A program made the translations under genes and the position numbers. A stretch of 64,000 nt of DNA, from assembly GCA_013398015.1 (NCBI GenBank), contig VZRR01012752.1:2466427-2530426 (forward strand), given 5' to 3'. Below are positions 27,001 to 39,556 of the stretch, one piece after another (within the stretch, counting starts at the first letter, position 1; each line of letters opens with the position of its first letter). Under the pieces are notes generated by a model. It made no database searches. It saw only the letters and a program-made list of their open reading frames with translations, and had not been told where the DNA came from. This DNA comes from Oreocharis arfaki (Eukaryota > Chordata > Aves > Passeriformes > Paramythiidae).

Positions 27001-28599
27001 TATTTATCACCATTTTCAGTTGTCATTTTTAAAGACGAGTCTGCAAGCAATGGACTTGTTAGAAAATATCTTTTTCACAAGTGGACTCAAAAATTGTGTG
27101 GAAGACTTCATGAAGCAGAAGTTAACAGCTTCTAAGTACTACATAAGCAAGTTAATAAACATTATGTGATAGGTCATAGCATTCCTTTCAGATTCGCATG
27201 AGAAAACAACAAATTGTATAAAAACATAGAACAGATGACCTGTCTTTCTTTAAAAGCCACAAAAATTTATTTTTAATGGCAACATAGTATTTGGAAATAT
27301 GTCCTAAATAAACAATGTCATACTGCTTAACTTAAGGAAATGTACTTCGGTAACGTGAGTTGCAGCACGTTTTACTCCCTTCCCTTCCTCTAGGACACTT
27401 TTTGGATGTCATTCAGATTTTACCGTATAGTTTTCCCAGTTTATCACAGTCTCAATGTTGGGAAGCATATTCGTAGGAGATCTTGGCAGATATCACAATG
27501 TTTACAATACTGACAAATGACACACACACAAAGAACTGGCACATTGAATTTTTACCGATGTCACAGACTTTCAGCTTCTTGATTGCTGTAATTTAAGATC
27601 AGGCTGCTGCCAGTCTGTTGTGGTGTCCGAGGACAGAGAGGATTTTCAGATGAAATGTACTTTTTCAAAGTGGTGCCGTGGCACTGGACAGAGATCCATG
27701 CGCAGGGCTCTCCTCTGCCCTCCATCCCTGGGAAGCAGCCTCTGGTGTTGGATTAGAGGGAATCCTAGTTCTTGCTCAGTTTATACAAGAGCCTATTCCT
27801 TCAAAAGTCAAACACAGAAAAAGTGTCCTGAAGTTCTTTTTCCAGATAGAGCTCCCAGGTAGTCCTCTCTCTAACCTTTCTCCTTGCAAAATAGAGCCTA
27901 ATGCTAGCCAAGTGTTGGTGCTGTTCCACAGCACCTCTTCTCAGCTGGTGCTGAAGTATGACATGGGAAGGACTGAGAGAGCTCCAGCTTTTCTCTGGAT
28001 ATCCTTCCTTCATTCTGGGGAGATGGCATCAGCAGTTAGTACTAGACAAGCAGTTCAGAGCAGACTTCTGTTTGCAGCTCAGCAGTGATTCATTTCCCAT
28101 TCAAATGGAATAACAGATTGATGGGCCTGGGGGGGGGGAAACACGCAGGGTTTCAGAACAGGTGCTATGGGATGGTTATAAGCTAAATATAAGATTTAAA
28201 TATTTGAAAGGCTCCAAAATAACTATCTTTCTTTGAAAAAAAAAGATTTAGAGATAAAATCTGGGCTCTGACCAAGATTAATATTGCTGTAAGCGTAGCC
28301 ATAAACAGGACGTGAACTAAAACCTGCACAAGGTACAGGGTATTACGCTAGCCTGATGCATTTACCCCCCTGATTTTAAGATGAACTAGGAATTTTATGA
28401 TGCGAGAAGGCAAGCTTTTTAAATTAATAATCAATTTTAAAATGCACTTTGTGTTAAGATCACACAATAATAATAATTTTGCAAAGAAATTATCAAAAAT
28501 TTAGATATGATCCACTTTACTGCTGACATTAAAGTTTTTCTTATCTAAAGATATCTGCCTTTATTTCAACACAAGTATTTCAAGTTGGGAAGATGTCAA
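24009..28599. other. Intergenic, no gene recognised
   Basis: Unique sequence. The GC-richer stretch at 27.6-28.1 kb has overlapping open frames on both strands, which points to composition rather than coding. Confidence 0.55.
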
Positions 28600-28900
28600 T
28601 TTCCATGTGGCAGGCTCCATTATGAAAAGGAAAATACATGGAGATATCAGATAAAGAAACTCCCCTGTTGTCATGGTGACAGCAATTAGCAGCAATTAGA
28701 ACAGCAAACAATGGATTTAATGGTTTGGTCTAATAGTGACTTAATTACTTAGCAGCCTAGTTTGTCTATCAGCATTTCAATACACAGGAATAATTCAGTG
28801 CTGGGCTCCCACTACATGATGCCTTCACTTAGCATTTCGAGTCTATTACGAGCAGAATTGCAGTAGCATCATTGCCATAAATATTTTTGATTTCATACAT
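28600..28900. promoter_or_regulatory. Candidate non-coding regulatory element with X-box palindrome
   Basis: GTTGTCATGGTGAC (28667-28680) is a near-palindromic RFX-type site. It is followed within 70 bp by two GCAATTAG homeodomain cores, an ACAATGG SOX-type site and a TTAATTAC core. There is no repeat in this stretch. The motif density suggests a developmental enhancer, but conservation cannot be seen from one sequence. Confidence 0.3.
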
Positions 28901-29159
28901 GCGTTCTGTAGCGATCTCACTTGAGCCCCTCCCGTCACACAGCAGAGAGCCTGCTAGACAGGAGAGAGCAGTCTGTGCTCATCGTACTGTGAGGGTAAAA
29001 AACAACCTGGATTCCACTGCAATTGTACCTCCTTTAAAATGGGTGGAGAATTTCAGGCTAGGCCAGTCAAGGGTATACATCATGTCATGCGTCAGGAATA
29101 CATTTTCTTTTGTACAGACACCGAATGCTCTTCCTTTCTCCTCGTCCTTATTCCTTCAG

Positions 29160-29300
29160 GCTGCAAGAATGGCAAATAACTTCACATCTGCTCTCAAGCA
29201 GATAAACTGGCTGGCGACTGCTGTTTCCTATCAGTGGAATTGGCTCAAATTGGAGGCCATGAAGCAGTGGTCTGCCACAACTCACGTCTGCCTTATGGGA
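29160..29300 (+). CDS. Candidate internal exon, function unknown
   Basis: Acceptor CGTCCTTATTCCTTCAG (ending 29159) is followed by 141 bases, exactly 47 open codons in phase 0-0, and donor GTGAGT at 29301. The peptide begins AARMANNFTSALKQINWLAT and is Trp-rich (WLATAVSYQWNWLKLE). The frame also stays open on both sides, from 28887 to 29390, which is long for this background. I recognise no family and found no partner exons, so a lncRNA exon or chance remains possible. Confidence 0.25.
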
Positions 29301-32142
29301 GTGAGTGCTTTGACACTGTCCTGTCCGTTGTTAGTTCTACATGCTGCCAGTGGCTATAGGACAGACTTACAAAGAGTCCAAACCACTTAGGCTGGCATTG
29401 CTGTCTCTTCTAAGTTTGGTATTTTTTCAGTAGCCAACAGAACATTGTGGGTTGTGTAGACCAGGTAAATCTGTATTAGCACAAGAAATGTGTATTATTG
29501 CAAACGCGGTGAAAAACTACGAAATGGGTATGTCACGTAGATGTGAGGTTTTTTCTAGTCCAGGCACAACTAAACTACAATGTGAAAAATAGAAGAGGCA
29601 AGACTTGTTTATGCCTTATCACAAGGCAGAAATTTGAAATATTGTCTCTGTCAGCAACAAGATATAACAAAGCTTGCTTAGGAACACTGAACGTATTCAA
29701 AGCTCAGTATTATATCCTTCTGCACCTTCCCAAACACTGGATATACTCCCATGTTCCATGGTTTGTCAGCCAGCACAATGATTTTTGTGTTTATGAAGGA
29801 TGACCATGACATTGGTGCAGCTGGAAAGTAACCCAGCAAAAAGAAAGGTTGTTTCTTCACCTGTTTCTTCTCTGCAGAGAGACCTGTTTCAGCAAAATAG
29901 GGCTTAATGTCGAGAAACAAGGAGCTGGTGAGAAATGTAGAGAACAAGGAGATGTTGAAAAATCAAGCAGAAGTGCTCATTTCAGCACTGCCACATCAAA
30001 ATGATCATTGAGTAACCTCAGATTTCATTTCTTGTCAGATTTTTCCTTTTTGTTTAGTTGCCCTTTTCACCCTAATTTAACAGTGGAGCAGCTACTTACC
30101 TTTGGTCACGTTTAAAGCAAACATTGAATGGTTTTAGGCTTAGCCTCTGCTTCTTTCTTTTTTACATTTTGAGAGTTCTTTTGTTTTAGGAGTCTTGGAA
30201 TTATTCAACCACGCTTTAAAAGTTTGGTGTTAAGCCTGTATCGATTAAAAGTTGGACAGTACTGTAAATAAAACAAATTGCAGTGCTCAGCAAACTTGAT
30301 TTTCCTTTTCTCAACAAAAGGACTGTGAAAATCTTTAAGCCTTGTTAACTCAAAGCAAAATGTTAATGTCTCACATCTCTTGAAGTTAGTGACTATCTTG
30401 GCACATGCTGTTCTCTATGTCTCGGGTGATCTTCCTTTAAGCCCTGAAGGACTTTACTTTTCAAGTCCAAATCCATCTGGAAATCCGAGTTTGCCTTATT
30501 GTCAGTTATATCATTGTACAAGGCTGGGAACCAGGCTCAGCTACACCACCTGAAAATTCCTCAGTCATGATTTAAGAAACATGACACATAGTTAATAGTC
30601 CTTATTACTGGTTTTTCACATCCTTTGCCCAGATGGATCACCCTGTGCCCAAAGGTGATTTGGCATTTTCTGGAAACTCAGGGTAAGTGAAGGAGAAACC
30701 AGATTTGTTATTAAGGGTATGCAGCAATGTTCAGGATGTGTAAAGTCTGTACTTGTACAGGAGTACTTGTGAACAATCTAAAGGAAAGTAGGGGATCTGG
30801 CCTAACTTGATAGTTTTAACTCATACTTTTCACCTATTGCATCTGCATTTATAATGAAATATTTTTTGCCAGCTCCACGAATGGAGTAACCTCACAAAAA
30901 ACAAATATAGACAAGATATATCAGAAAAATTTCAAAATATGCTGCTTTCAAATGCTTAACTTCTGTTCAAGGACACACATTCGCACTATAAGTGTATGCA
31001 ATTCATTCCACAACATTTTCACTGCCTTAAGAGAGAAATCATACTCACTTTCCCAGTGTATTCATTTTGTTTGAGATTTAACATCACCAAACAATAGAAA
31101 TCATTTCCTTTGCCATATACTGGTAAATTTTTTTATTGTTAACATGATGAAGCCATTGCTGGATTATTGAAATTAGTAGGATTTTTGCCACTTGCAGTAA
31201 AGGAAAGAGGACTGGCACTCTTGTTTGCCCGTTGGCCAAGGAACTGTTCCGGATCGTAACACAGGACTGACTTTTATCATGGCTTTACCACTGCCATGGT
31301 GGTTTTTTCCTTTATGTGGAAAAATCATGTTCTGAGTTAATAAAGTCTAGTATATACTGCGCTCTTGTACTCTAAGATGGCCAAGGGATAAGAAGAAGCT
31401 TTTTCTGTTAATATAGATATGAAATTTCTTTCCTGAAAATGCAAAGGTGGAGACATCATGTTTGCCTCTCCAATTAAGTGTCAGATGCCAGCAAAGTTAT
31501 TCTATATTACTGAAATATCTGATCAGACTTTTCAGCCCAGTGGGAAAAAGGATCTCTGGAGTGAAGAGCATCAAATGGCTTTCTCTGGTGTTAATACCAA
31601 CATGTGAAAACTAACTTTGCTCAAGTCTGTGATCTTTTAGTCTTGTGGTAATTTAACAGAAAAAGCGAGCGTCCTAAACGCGAATTGTTCTGATTTACGC
31701 TGTCTGAGAAATAGTCTGTTTAATTGCAAATGGTATAATTCTTAAAATTTATGAAGGGAAAGGGTCTCTTGGGAGAAAAAAAGAAGTCCAAATAAAAGCT
31801 CTGGGAGTTTCCTTACTCAGTAAGTTTCTGTCTTTATGGTAAAATTCAAAGAGATACTGAGCAAGAAGAAACCAAGAGTTAATATCAGATCTCGGTGTAG
31901 TTACTTTGCAATGCTGTGCCAATTAATGTGGGCGTAATATTGCCCTGCCATAATGACAAAGTTTCCTTACGCCATAAAGAAACTTAATGTTTCCGCCCAG
32001 CCTGGGTTATTGCTGCATAACACAGAGTGTTCTCCAATAGGTATTGATGTCTTGGGTTTTCACTTTTATGTTTTTCAAATCCTGTACTGCCTAGTGTGTA
32101 ACTCTGAAGTTTCTTGTAGCCTGCTGTTCTCTCAGGCGAGGC
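29301..32142. other. Intergenic, no gene recognised
   Basis: AT-rich unique sequence with almost no open frames over 60 codons. No repeat family recognised. Confidence 0.55.
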
Positions 32143-32475
32143 TGTCATAACAAAGCCTCTCCAAGCTGGCTCTTCAAGGACACTCAGATTGTCCTCGGCC
32201 CAAAATGTGTAAACCAACATCTTGAGAAGGGGGGTAAGCTTGGGGAAATTGCATCATTGAATGAATCTTTAGTTGGAGAATTAACCCTGATATGCAAATG
32301 AACCAAATCTATAAAAGTGTGAAGAACTCGTAACTTGTTGTTGATCTTGGGGTCCATCTTGGCAGCAGCCTTTGGCTCCCCAGGGTGTACCTGCGAAGGC
32401 CTTTCAAATAAATATCCACCTTTATTCCTTTATTCCTGTCTAGTCTCTGTTTCTAGGTAGCCACTGAAGGCGTCA
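32143..32475 (+). mobile_element. ERV LTR with intact promoter and polyA landmarks
   Basis: It starts TGTCATAACAAAGCC and ends near GGCGTCA. In order it carries an ATGCAAAT octamer (32292-32299), a CTATAAAAG TATA box (32309-32317), and AATAAA (32407-32412). A pyrimidine-rich U5 beginning TATCCACCTTTATTCC follows. The sequence just after the end, TTATGGCACC, loosely resembles a primer-binding site, but no gag, pol or env follows. Boundaries are approximate because no target duplication was found. Confidence 0.6.
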
Positions 32476-33059
32476 TTATGGCACCACTACTTTCCAGTTC
32501 TCCTATATTCCATTTTTCTGAAGGATCAATCAGCATTACTTTCTGAAAGTTTTTTAACTCTTTCCAACAAGAAGGCACTGAGGTCATAAAATTCCCTTAA
32601 AGAGGCAATGCTAAAGGCACAACAAACCTGTCCCAGTGGAAAGCAGAGTATAATGAGGTCTGGTATGACAGGAACTCTGTAATGCCATAGAAATTGAAAA
32701 GAAATCAGCAAAACCCATGACTATTAATAATTACATGGCATGGTGTGGAGAACCAAATTCAGGCTGACTACAAAATAACACAAATTAGAACTAGACTAAG
32801 GTTTTAGAAATGCATACACAGCAAGGGGAAAACAAAAAAGAAAGCAGAGCAAATAGATGAGAGGGAAACTTGCATTTTTCTTTACAAAATAGTTAGCAAT
32901 AGTCACCAACCGGTTAGTAGAGTTTCAACCAGAGAACGAGTTTGGACTATATAAAGTGAAAGAATGTCTTACAGAATATTTGTAGAAATTTGGTTACACA
33001 AATTTCTAGGAAATCATGAAATTAATCTTAAAATACTGTGAACTAACAGATCATATTTA

Positions 33060-34230
33060 GGATCTCCAGCAAGTGAAGAAAAGCAAACATAATGCTTGTT
33101 TCCAAAAGTGAGAGAAAGGACATTAAGGAGAAGCCAGGCTAACTCAGATTTATGCAAGGATAGTAGAATAAATAATTTAAATAATCTAATTTAAGTAGAA
33201 TAAATTATTTAAACCTACATTGTTTAAACCTAAAGAATACTAATGTAAGGGGAAACAGCCAATATGGGTTTGTCTGGAGCAAGCCAATCTGTTTTCTGTT
33301 TTTGACAGGGTAATCATCCCAATAGACAGGGTAGCAGAAGAAGACATGATATATCTTGACTCCTGTGTCAAGGTTGCAAGTAAAATAAGTAAACGGAGCT
33401 AAGAATATGGAAAAAAAATCATTCTCAAAATGAATTAGTGGTTCACTCTCCAAAGAGGATGCATTTCAAAGGGCATGCTCTTGTGAGCCACTCTACATCT
33501 ATTTCTATGCAAAACTTTAATTAATGACTTTGATGGCTGCTAGAGAGCATACAGCACAATTTTGAATGGTTCCTATACAGGAGGAGTTGGAATTCTTCTG
33601 GAAGATGGGATCTGACAAAGGCAAATGAAGGAGGATTCTCTGGAATCAAGAAGACATACAGAAACCATCAAAAGGGACATACTACGCTGGGCAATGAACG
33701 AAGTGAGAAATAATGACCAGGCAAGATGGACCAGAGGGCCAAAAATGTGCACTTAGTGCCATGCTGCTACAAAATCAGGCAAATGTGTTTGGGCATGGTG
33801 ACAGAGCAGCTTCATGGAAGTCAGAAAAATGAGTCGCTCTCCTGTGCTTGGTATGCTTGAGATCTTAGGCAGAATATCCTATCTGCTTTTGGGGACCGTG
33901 ACTCAGAAAGTTCGCAATCTGTGTGGAGACATTTTAAACAACTGATGTTTAGAAAATCTAAATTATTAGAAGAAGCTGAGGGATTTGGATTTGGTTAGAC
34001 AAGAAAGAGAAAAAATAAAAGACTGAAGGAAACATAATAGTCTTCAGATACATAGATGACTTTTAGAGAAAGCTGTTCTTTATTCGACATAGGAAGAAAA
34101 AAAATAAAATCATCTTACCCTGCAGCAAAGGTTACTTACCTCAGATATTAAGAGGATTTTAAGAGCAGGTTGGAGGAAATTGGGTCACATTTGGGCCAAG
34201 TGTTTAAGACTTCCGTGGAGACAGAAAATG
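33060..34230 (+). repeat. Ancient CR1-like LINE remnant (reverse-transcriptase region to near 3' end)
   Basis: The sequence is heavily decayed but keeps CR1 order. First comes a PIDRVAEEDMIYLDSCVKV-like translation (about 33320-33380), corresponding to the RT stretch before the usual YLDFSKAF motif. Then TTAATTAATGACTTTGATGG, and then AATAGTCTTCAGATACATAG at about 34036. Frames are broken throughout. Confidence 0.5.
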
Positions 34231-37200
34231 AATAACCTCTATTTTTCTGCATCTATTGTAATGTAAAGACCATCTGAGCTTTTTGAGAAAAATCCATTGA
34301 CTCTCCTATAGCCAGTTGCTGCCTAAAGTGAATACAGTTTCTCTCACAGCAGTGAACCCTCCTCCCTGGTGGAAGTCAGATGTGCAAAATACTAACAAAA
34401 TCTGAATATCACAAGAGGTCTTAGAGGCACAGGAGAAATACCACCCATTGTGGGATTTTCTGGTTTTGATGAGGTGACCCACAGAGTACCTCTGCTGCTT
34501 CTGAGAGATCTGCCAGCCCTGATTTCAGCTTTGGCCTGACCACTGTTGGTGTTTTATTTAAAGTGAATAATGCATTTATTTTCAAGCTAGTAATCACAAA
34601 TTCTTAGAGATGCAAAGAAGCTCCATAGGAGCTGCAGGCTTTTCTGTCATTTCCACAGTTTTTTTCTCTGGACTCGTTCAACTGACAGCGTTGTCTGTTT
34701 AGGCAATTATCACACACAGCAAGGATTTCTATCTCACTTAGCTAAATCAGGAGGTCTGTGTTTCTTGCATTGATATTTTCATGCTGGTTATAACTGATTT
34801 ATCAAAAATATCTTAAGTTTATTTCCAGTGTATGACACAGTTATCTCAGGATGTGTTCAGGTCAAAAAACTAGACTCTGTTGTTCGGGGATTTTTTGCTT
34901 AGAAAAACAAACCTTGCAGCAGAAGGAACTCTTTCCCTTGTGGTTTACTCAGCTGATACAAGTTACTGGAGTTCAGAATTGGTGCAAACTCCAAATACAC
35001 CCTTATATTTAGTTTACTTTTCTCAGTACCAGCCAGCAACCTGCTTATCACTTTTAAACCGAATAATTTATTTTAGACCACAATCTGTGGCATTATCGCT
35101 GTCACCATGTTGACAGTATATCTGTCCTAAATCTCACCTACATGTTCTTAACAGTGTTACCTGCCTGCAAGGTCTGGGCCAGCTGCTGGGTGCCAATAAA
35201 AGAGGTGACAGCTTCTCAGCAGCTGCACAAGCTGCCCGTGTGCGGCTGTTTTCCTCTGCTCTCTTGGGGTGCAGAGCAACACAGCTGAGGCTTGGAAGGA
35301 GGGATGGTTGAGAAGCTTCTACATGATAGTTTTGTCAGGATTTTGCTGCCACCAGAGAGCAGGGTTCCCTAGCAGGGGGATTTCACACTTTACTGCCAAA
35401 AGCTTGTCCTCCTGAATAAGACATTGTGATCCAGAATGGATCCAGAACAGTGTCCAGGCACCTGACCTGGGTGCACATTTAAACCTTCTTCACTAAATAA
35501 AGATCACTAGCACCAAGGTCTCTTTAGGGTTGATGTCTAACAAACTATTATAGAGATTTTACTTTTTTTTCCCTCTTTCCAGTAAAGCCTCAGGACTTTC
35601 ACCCAGAAAGCAGAAGAGTTCAATTCACTTCCTTCCACAGCTGGAGGGGTTTCAAACCCACATTTTCACTACGGGGATGGGCATCAGTCTTCCAACACTC
35701 ATCTGCATCGGTGGATGGCGAAACCACCACGATCATCTCTTGAAACCTGCAGCCAAACAGAACAAAGGAGGTGGAAGAGGAGCCTAATCCTGTAGCCCAG
35801 CACATATAAGCATACTTGTGAGGGAAGAAGAGGCAGCCGTTGCCTGCATTATTTTGTCTCTGTGCAATGACAACTAATATAAAGTGTATAACCAAGATTA
35901 AACGGTGCTTGAAGGCAGACAGGGCCACCTCTGAGAGCCCACCCGGGTGAACCCAAGGTACTGCAGCCAGTGAGACTGGGACAGCAGCTCCAGGAAAAGC
36001 CACACTGCCCTGGGGCAGGAAGAGGGGAGAAGTAATCCAGGGTAGGCACCTCGAAGATGGCACAAAGCAGGGGAGAGGGATGACTTGATGAAGACTGCTC
36101 TATTTGCCCTTATTTTATTACCTTCCTTTGCCGATTTTAGTTATAGGTGTTCCCACTTTTATGCTGCTGTGACATAAATTTCAGAACCATCTTTAAAAAA
36201 CACAGAAGAAATCCAGCTGAAACAGTGTAGCTATTCAAACACTTGAAATAAAGCATATGATTCCTGAATCAAGCATTTTTTAGGTTAATTAAATTTCATA
36301 ATTATTACAGTTCTTATAAAGGCAGCATCCTTATTTTCCAGTGTTAACGATAAATGTGCAAAAATAAAAGAATGAACAAATTTTCCATCATAAGTAATTA
36401 ATGAGTTCTGCTTTCAACAGGAAAAATTTTTTCATGGAAACACTATTTGAAGTTTATTCAGCAACACTTTTAAATAATTCTTTGGTATATTAGTGGTTTT
36501 CCTCCCGTTTTTATTTTTGATATCACCATAATGGAGAGACTAAAGTAACATTTAGCTTAGAACCATATCTTTATATATGTTCCCATTGTTCCCACTATTA
36601 CAGCTGACAGAGATAAAGTGGCATCTGAAGTGTATACATAGTACATACAAAAGAGTCTCTGAGATAGAGATTCTGTGATCCTTAAATACTTTCCAAATAT
36701 CTCTGAAGGGATTTAACTTCAATAAAGAAATTTAACAGAGAAAAGCAATTTCTGATTACACAGATATCTTTTTTGCCATTTAACAGGCTTTAAATTGAAT
36801 CACTGACCTAAAATATTAATTCTGAAAGTGACTTGTAAAAAAATTCAGAAAAGTTGTTGATGCTTTCAGCTTTGTTCTCTGAAAACAGCTGAATGGCACA
36901 AAAATGTGTCTAGCATTTTCTGCTTGTTCTAAATAATCCCTTTTAGTAGGATTAGTCACAGTATTCAATTAAGAGAAGGAGCAATTAACTATATTCTTGT
37001 GAAATTAAGAGAAGAATCTTTGAAACGTTCTTTCCTCCTCCCCTTCTCTATTTAAAATATAAAATTGCATTATGTATTTTTCAGCTATGAATGAATTTTA
37101 GGTCTTCAATTTAAACAAAAGCAGTGGGAATGAGCAGTACATGACACAAAATTAATTTGGATTGACTTTTTGGTGCGGTATAGGAAGGCATTGGCAAAAT

Positions 37201-37821
37201 GGAAAGGGTGCTTGATTTAAAACAACCAATAATCTATGAAGCAAGGCCTTTTTGCTGCAAAGAGCTTTTGGTGGTTTTGGTCAAGCACTTGTGCTCAACC
37301 CAAAGGATTTTTTTTTTTTTTTTCAATGGTTTGTTTGGATGTTTGAAAAATTGAAAGTGATCCTTCTTGTTCTCATCACCATGGCATGATTTTGGTTAGC
37401 ATGATAATGATATAATGTTCATTAAAGCCTTTAAGGGGTTTTTCTACCTTTTGTTAGAAGGCTTGCGTAATAGCTAAAAAGGTCTGAATATTCCTCTGTG
37501 GAAAAAATAGCATGAGCATAAACTTCTGGAAGAAATAACAGTAGGCAGGCAGCTACAAAGGAGACTAGCGTAATGATAAGGATGCATCACCAGCTCCTTG
37601 GTAGACTTGGGGCAAATGACCACAGGTTATTAAGAGAGACCACGGGAGCAGTGAGGGCAGAAAACACAATATTGAGAAACCACAATTTTTCATATGTAGG
37701 TTGTGTAAATGGTACAACAGGGGCACAAAACTCTTGAAAAGACTAATCTGAGAAACCCCCAAAAGGGAAAAAGCTCTTATTAGTCTGAAACGGTGCATCA
37801 GGCCCACATCAATAAGTAATT
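34231..37821. other. Intergenic, no gene recognised
   Basis: The 36.1-37.3 kb part is very AT-rich with many TTAATTAA-type cores and no repeats, so it may contain conserved non-coding sequence. A poly(T) lies at about 37308-37323. The 147-codon minus-strand frame at 35620-36063 has no family resemblance. Confidence 0.5.
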
Positions 37822-38760
37822 GTGCAACAACCACATCCTCTCACTGAATTTAATGGGACTGTAATAGAACCACCTGCTAGGAACAAAAATGCTTTAAAAA
37901 ATTCACTGCTTAAAAGTTTACTGCCAGAAAAGAAGAAACTCTTAAGGAAAATTGGGAGGGAAACCCAGAAGGGTAAAATGCTGGTGGAGGAGTGTGGAAG
38001 TGGTGATGGACTCAATGCCCAAAGCTCAGCATATGTGTATGGCACCCATATAAAGGCTGCTGTTCAAAAGATACCAATTTATAATTACAAAGGAAATTGC
38101 TAGGCTAGTGATAAAGCTTGCTGGTGACACGGAGTTGCTCAGGATTATTGGCTGTAAGGAGTTGCAAGAAAAATTCTCACATGAAACTAATGACTGGGTA
38201 CAAAATCTCAGAAAAGGATTTGCGGATAAAGGCCAGGTTATATGCATAGAAAAAAAAATAACTAGGGGTACAGGCACGGAGGTACCCTTTGTTCTTGTTC
38301 AGGAAAGCTATTGAAATCATCATAAGACACATTTTCATTGCCTTGAAAAGTATTAGGTGAGTGTTCAAACCTGGTCAAGAGAGCATTCAAATATTGAGAA
38401 CAAAAATTAAAATGCAGAAGAACAGTGGAAGATAAATACTTGATGTACCCATATCTTAAATACTTCATGAAATTCAGGTTTTCTCCTTCTCTGGAAGGAT
38501 ATAGGTGAAACAGTAAAGATCTTTATAATGATCAAAGGTGCAAAGTGATTATGTATGAGGACAGATTAATGGGCTAAGGCTCCTTACCTAATTAAATAGA
38601 GTGTCATCACAAAAGAGTCTTAAAGGAAGTGTGCTCCTGGGGGAGACAGCAATCTGGAATCCACAAACGATATTACATTAGTGAATAAGGAATAAATTTC
38701 TGTGCTTCATTGCAACAGGAGAACCACAGGGAAAGATTTAAAACAGAAAAAAAGATTTAA
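37822..38760 (+). repeat. Ancient CR1/L3-like LINE remnant
   Basis: The frame at 38108-38314 reads MIKLAGDTELLRII, then DWVQNLRKGFADKGQVICI. This resembles the FADDTKL ... W ... FNPDKC stretch at the RT C-terminus of CR1-type elements. A GATTAATGGGCTAAGGCTCC block at 38562 fits the following region. It lies in the same orientation as, and upstream of, the younger CR1 end at 39258. Confidence 0.45.
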
Positions 38761-39257
38761 AAACATACATAATTAAATTGCTAGTTAGTTTGACATGTGA
38801 ATTTGTGTAATCAGAAGTATGAGTCAGTCCAAGAAAGTATCCAGGGAGTACAGATCCATCTCTGGCTGTCAGGTACAGCTCTAAGGCTGCCGACCGCAGG
38901 AGGCAAGGAGAGAGAGCATCACTGTTCTTCCCTACTTTTTTCCTGTATTTCTGGTGCTGGCTACTGCCACAGCCCCACACCGGAGGGATATTTGCTCTGC
39001 TCCAGAATAAGTTTCCTCTGTCCTGATATTGTTTTCACCACCTGCAAGTTTCTGTATTTATTGCCATCTAGGACAAAGTTACTTTTCATTTAAAGTACTA
39101 GCCACTATGACAAATGCACTTTCAAATATCTGGACCCTTGTTTTGTAGTGGTTGGATGGTGGGAAATCACCTTAAAATATGTTGAATTGCTGGTGAAAGA
39201 TCGTTCTAGGGGTAGGACTGAAGGACCAGGAAGACCTTACTGTAGTCTTTCAATCAT

Positions 39258-39556
39258 TAAAGGGGCCTTGAAAGAAAGATGAAGAAGGACTTTTTAAACT
39301 TAAATGGGATAGATTTATATCAGATAATAGGAACAAATATTTTATGATTAGGGTGGAGAGGCACTGGAACAGGTTGCTCAGAGAAGTTGTGGATTTCCTC
39401 TCCCTGGAAGTGTTCAAAGCCAGGTTGGCTGGGGGTCTGAGCAACCTGGTCTAGTGGAAGGTGTCCCTGCCCATTTGTGGGGGTGGGGGTGGTGAGATTG
39501 GAAGTAGGTGATCTTCGAGTTCCCTCCAACCCAAACTATCCCATGATTCTATGAAA
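39258..39556 (+). repeat. CR1 LINE 3' end fragment
   Basis: Plus-strand CR1: GGGTGGAGAGGCACTGGAAC, AGGTTGCTCAGAGAAGTTGT, GAGCAACCTGGTCTAGTGGA, ending CCCATGATTCTATGA. About 300 bp. Confidence 0.93.

Noticed and set aside
35620..36063. Minus-strand 147-codon open frame
   Set aside because: The region is GC-richer than its surroundings, a second overlapping frame is open as well, and no motif or splice context supports coding.
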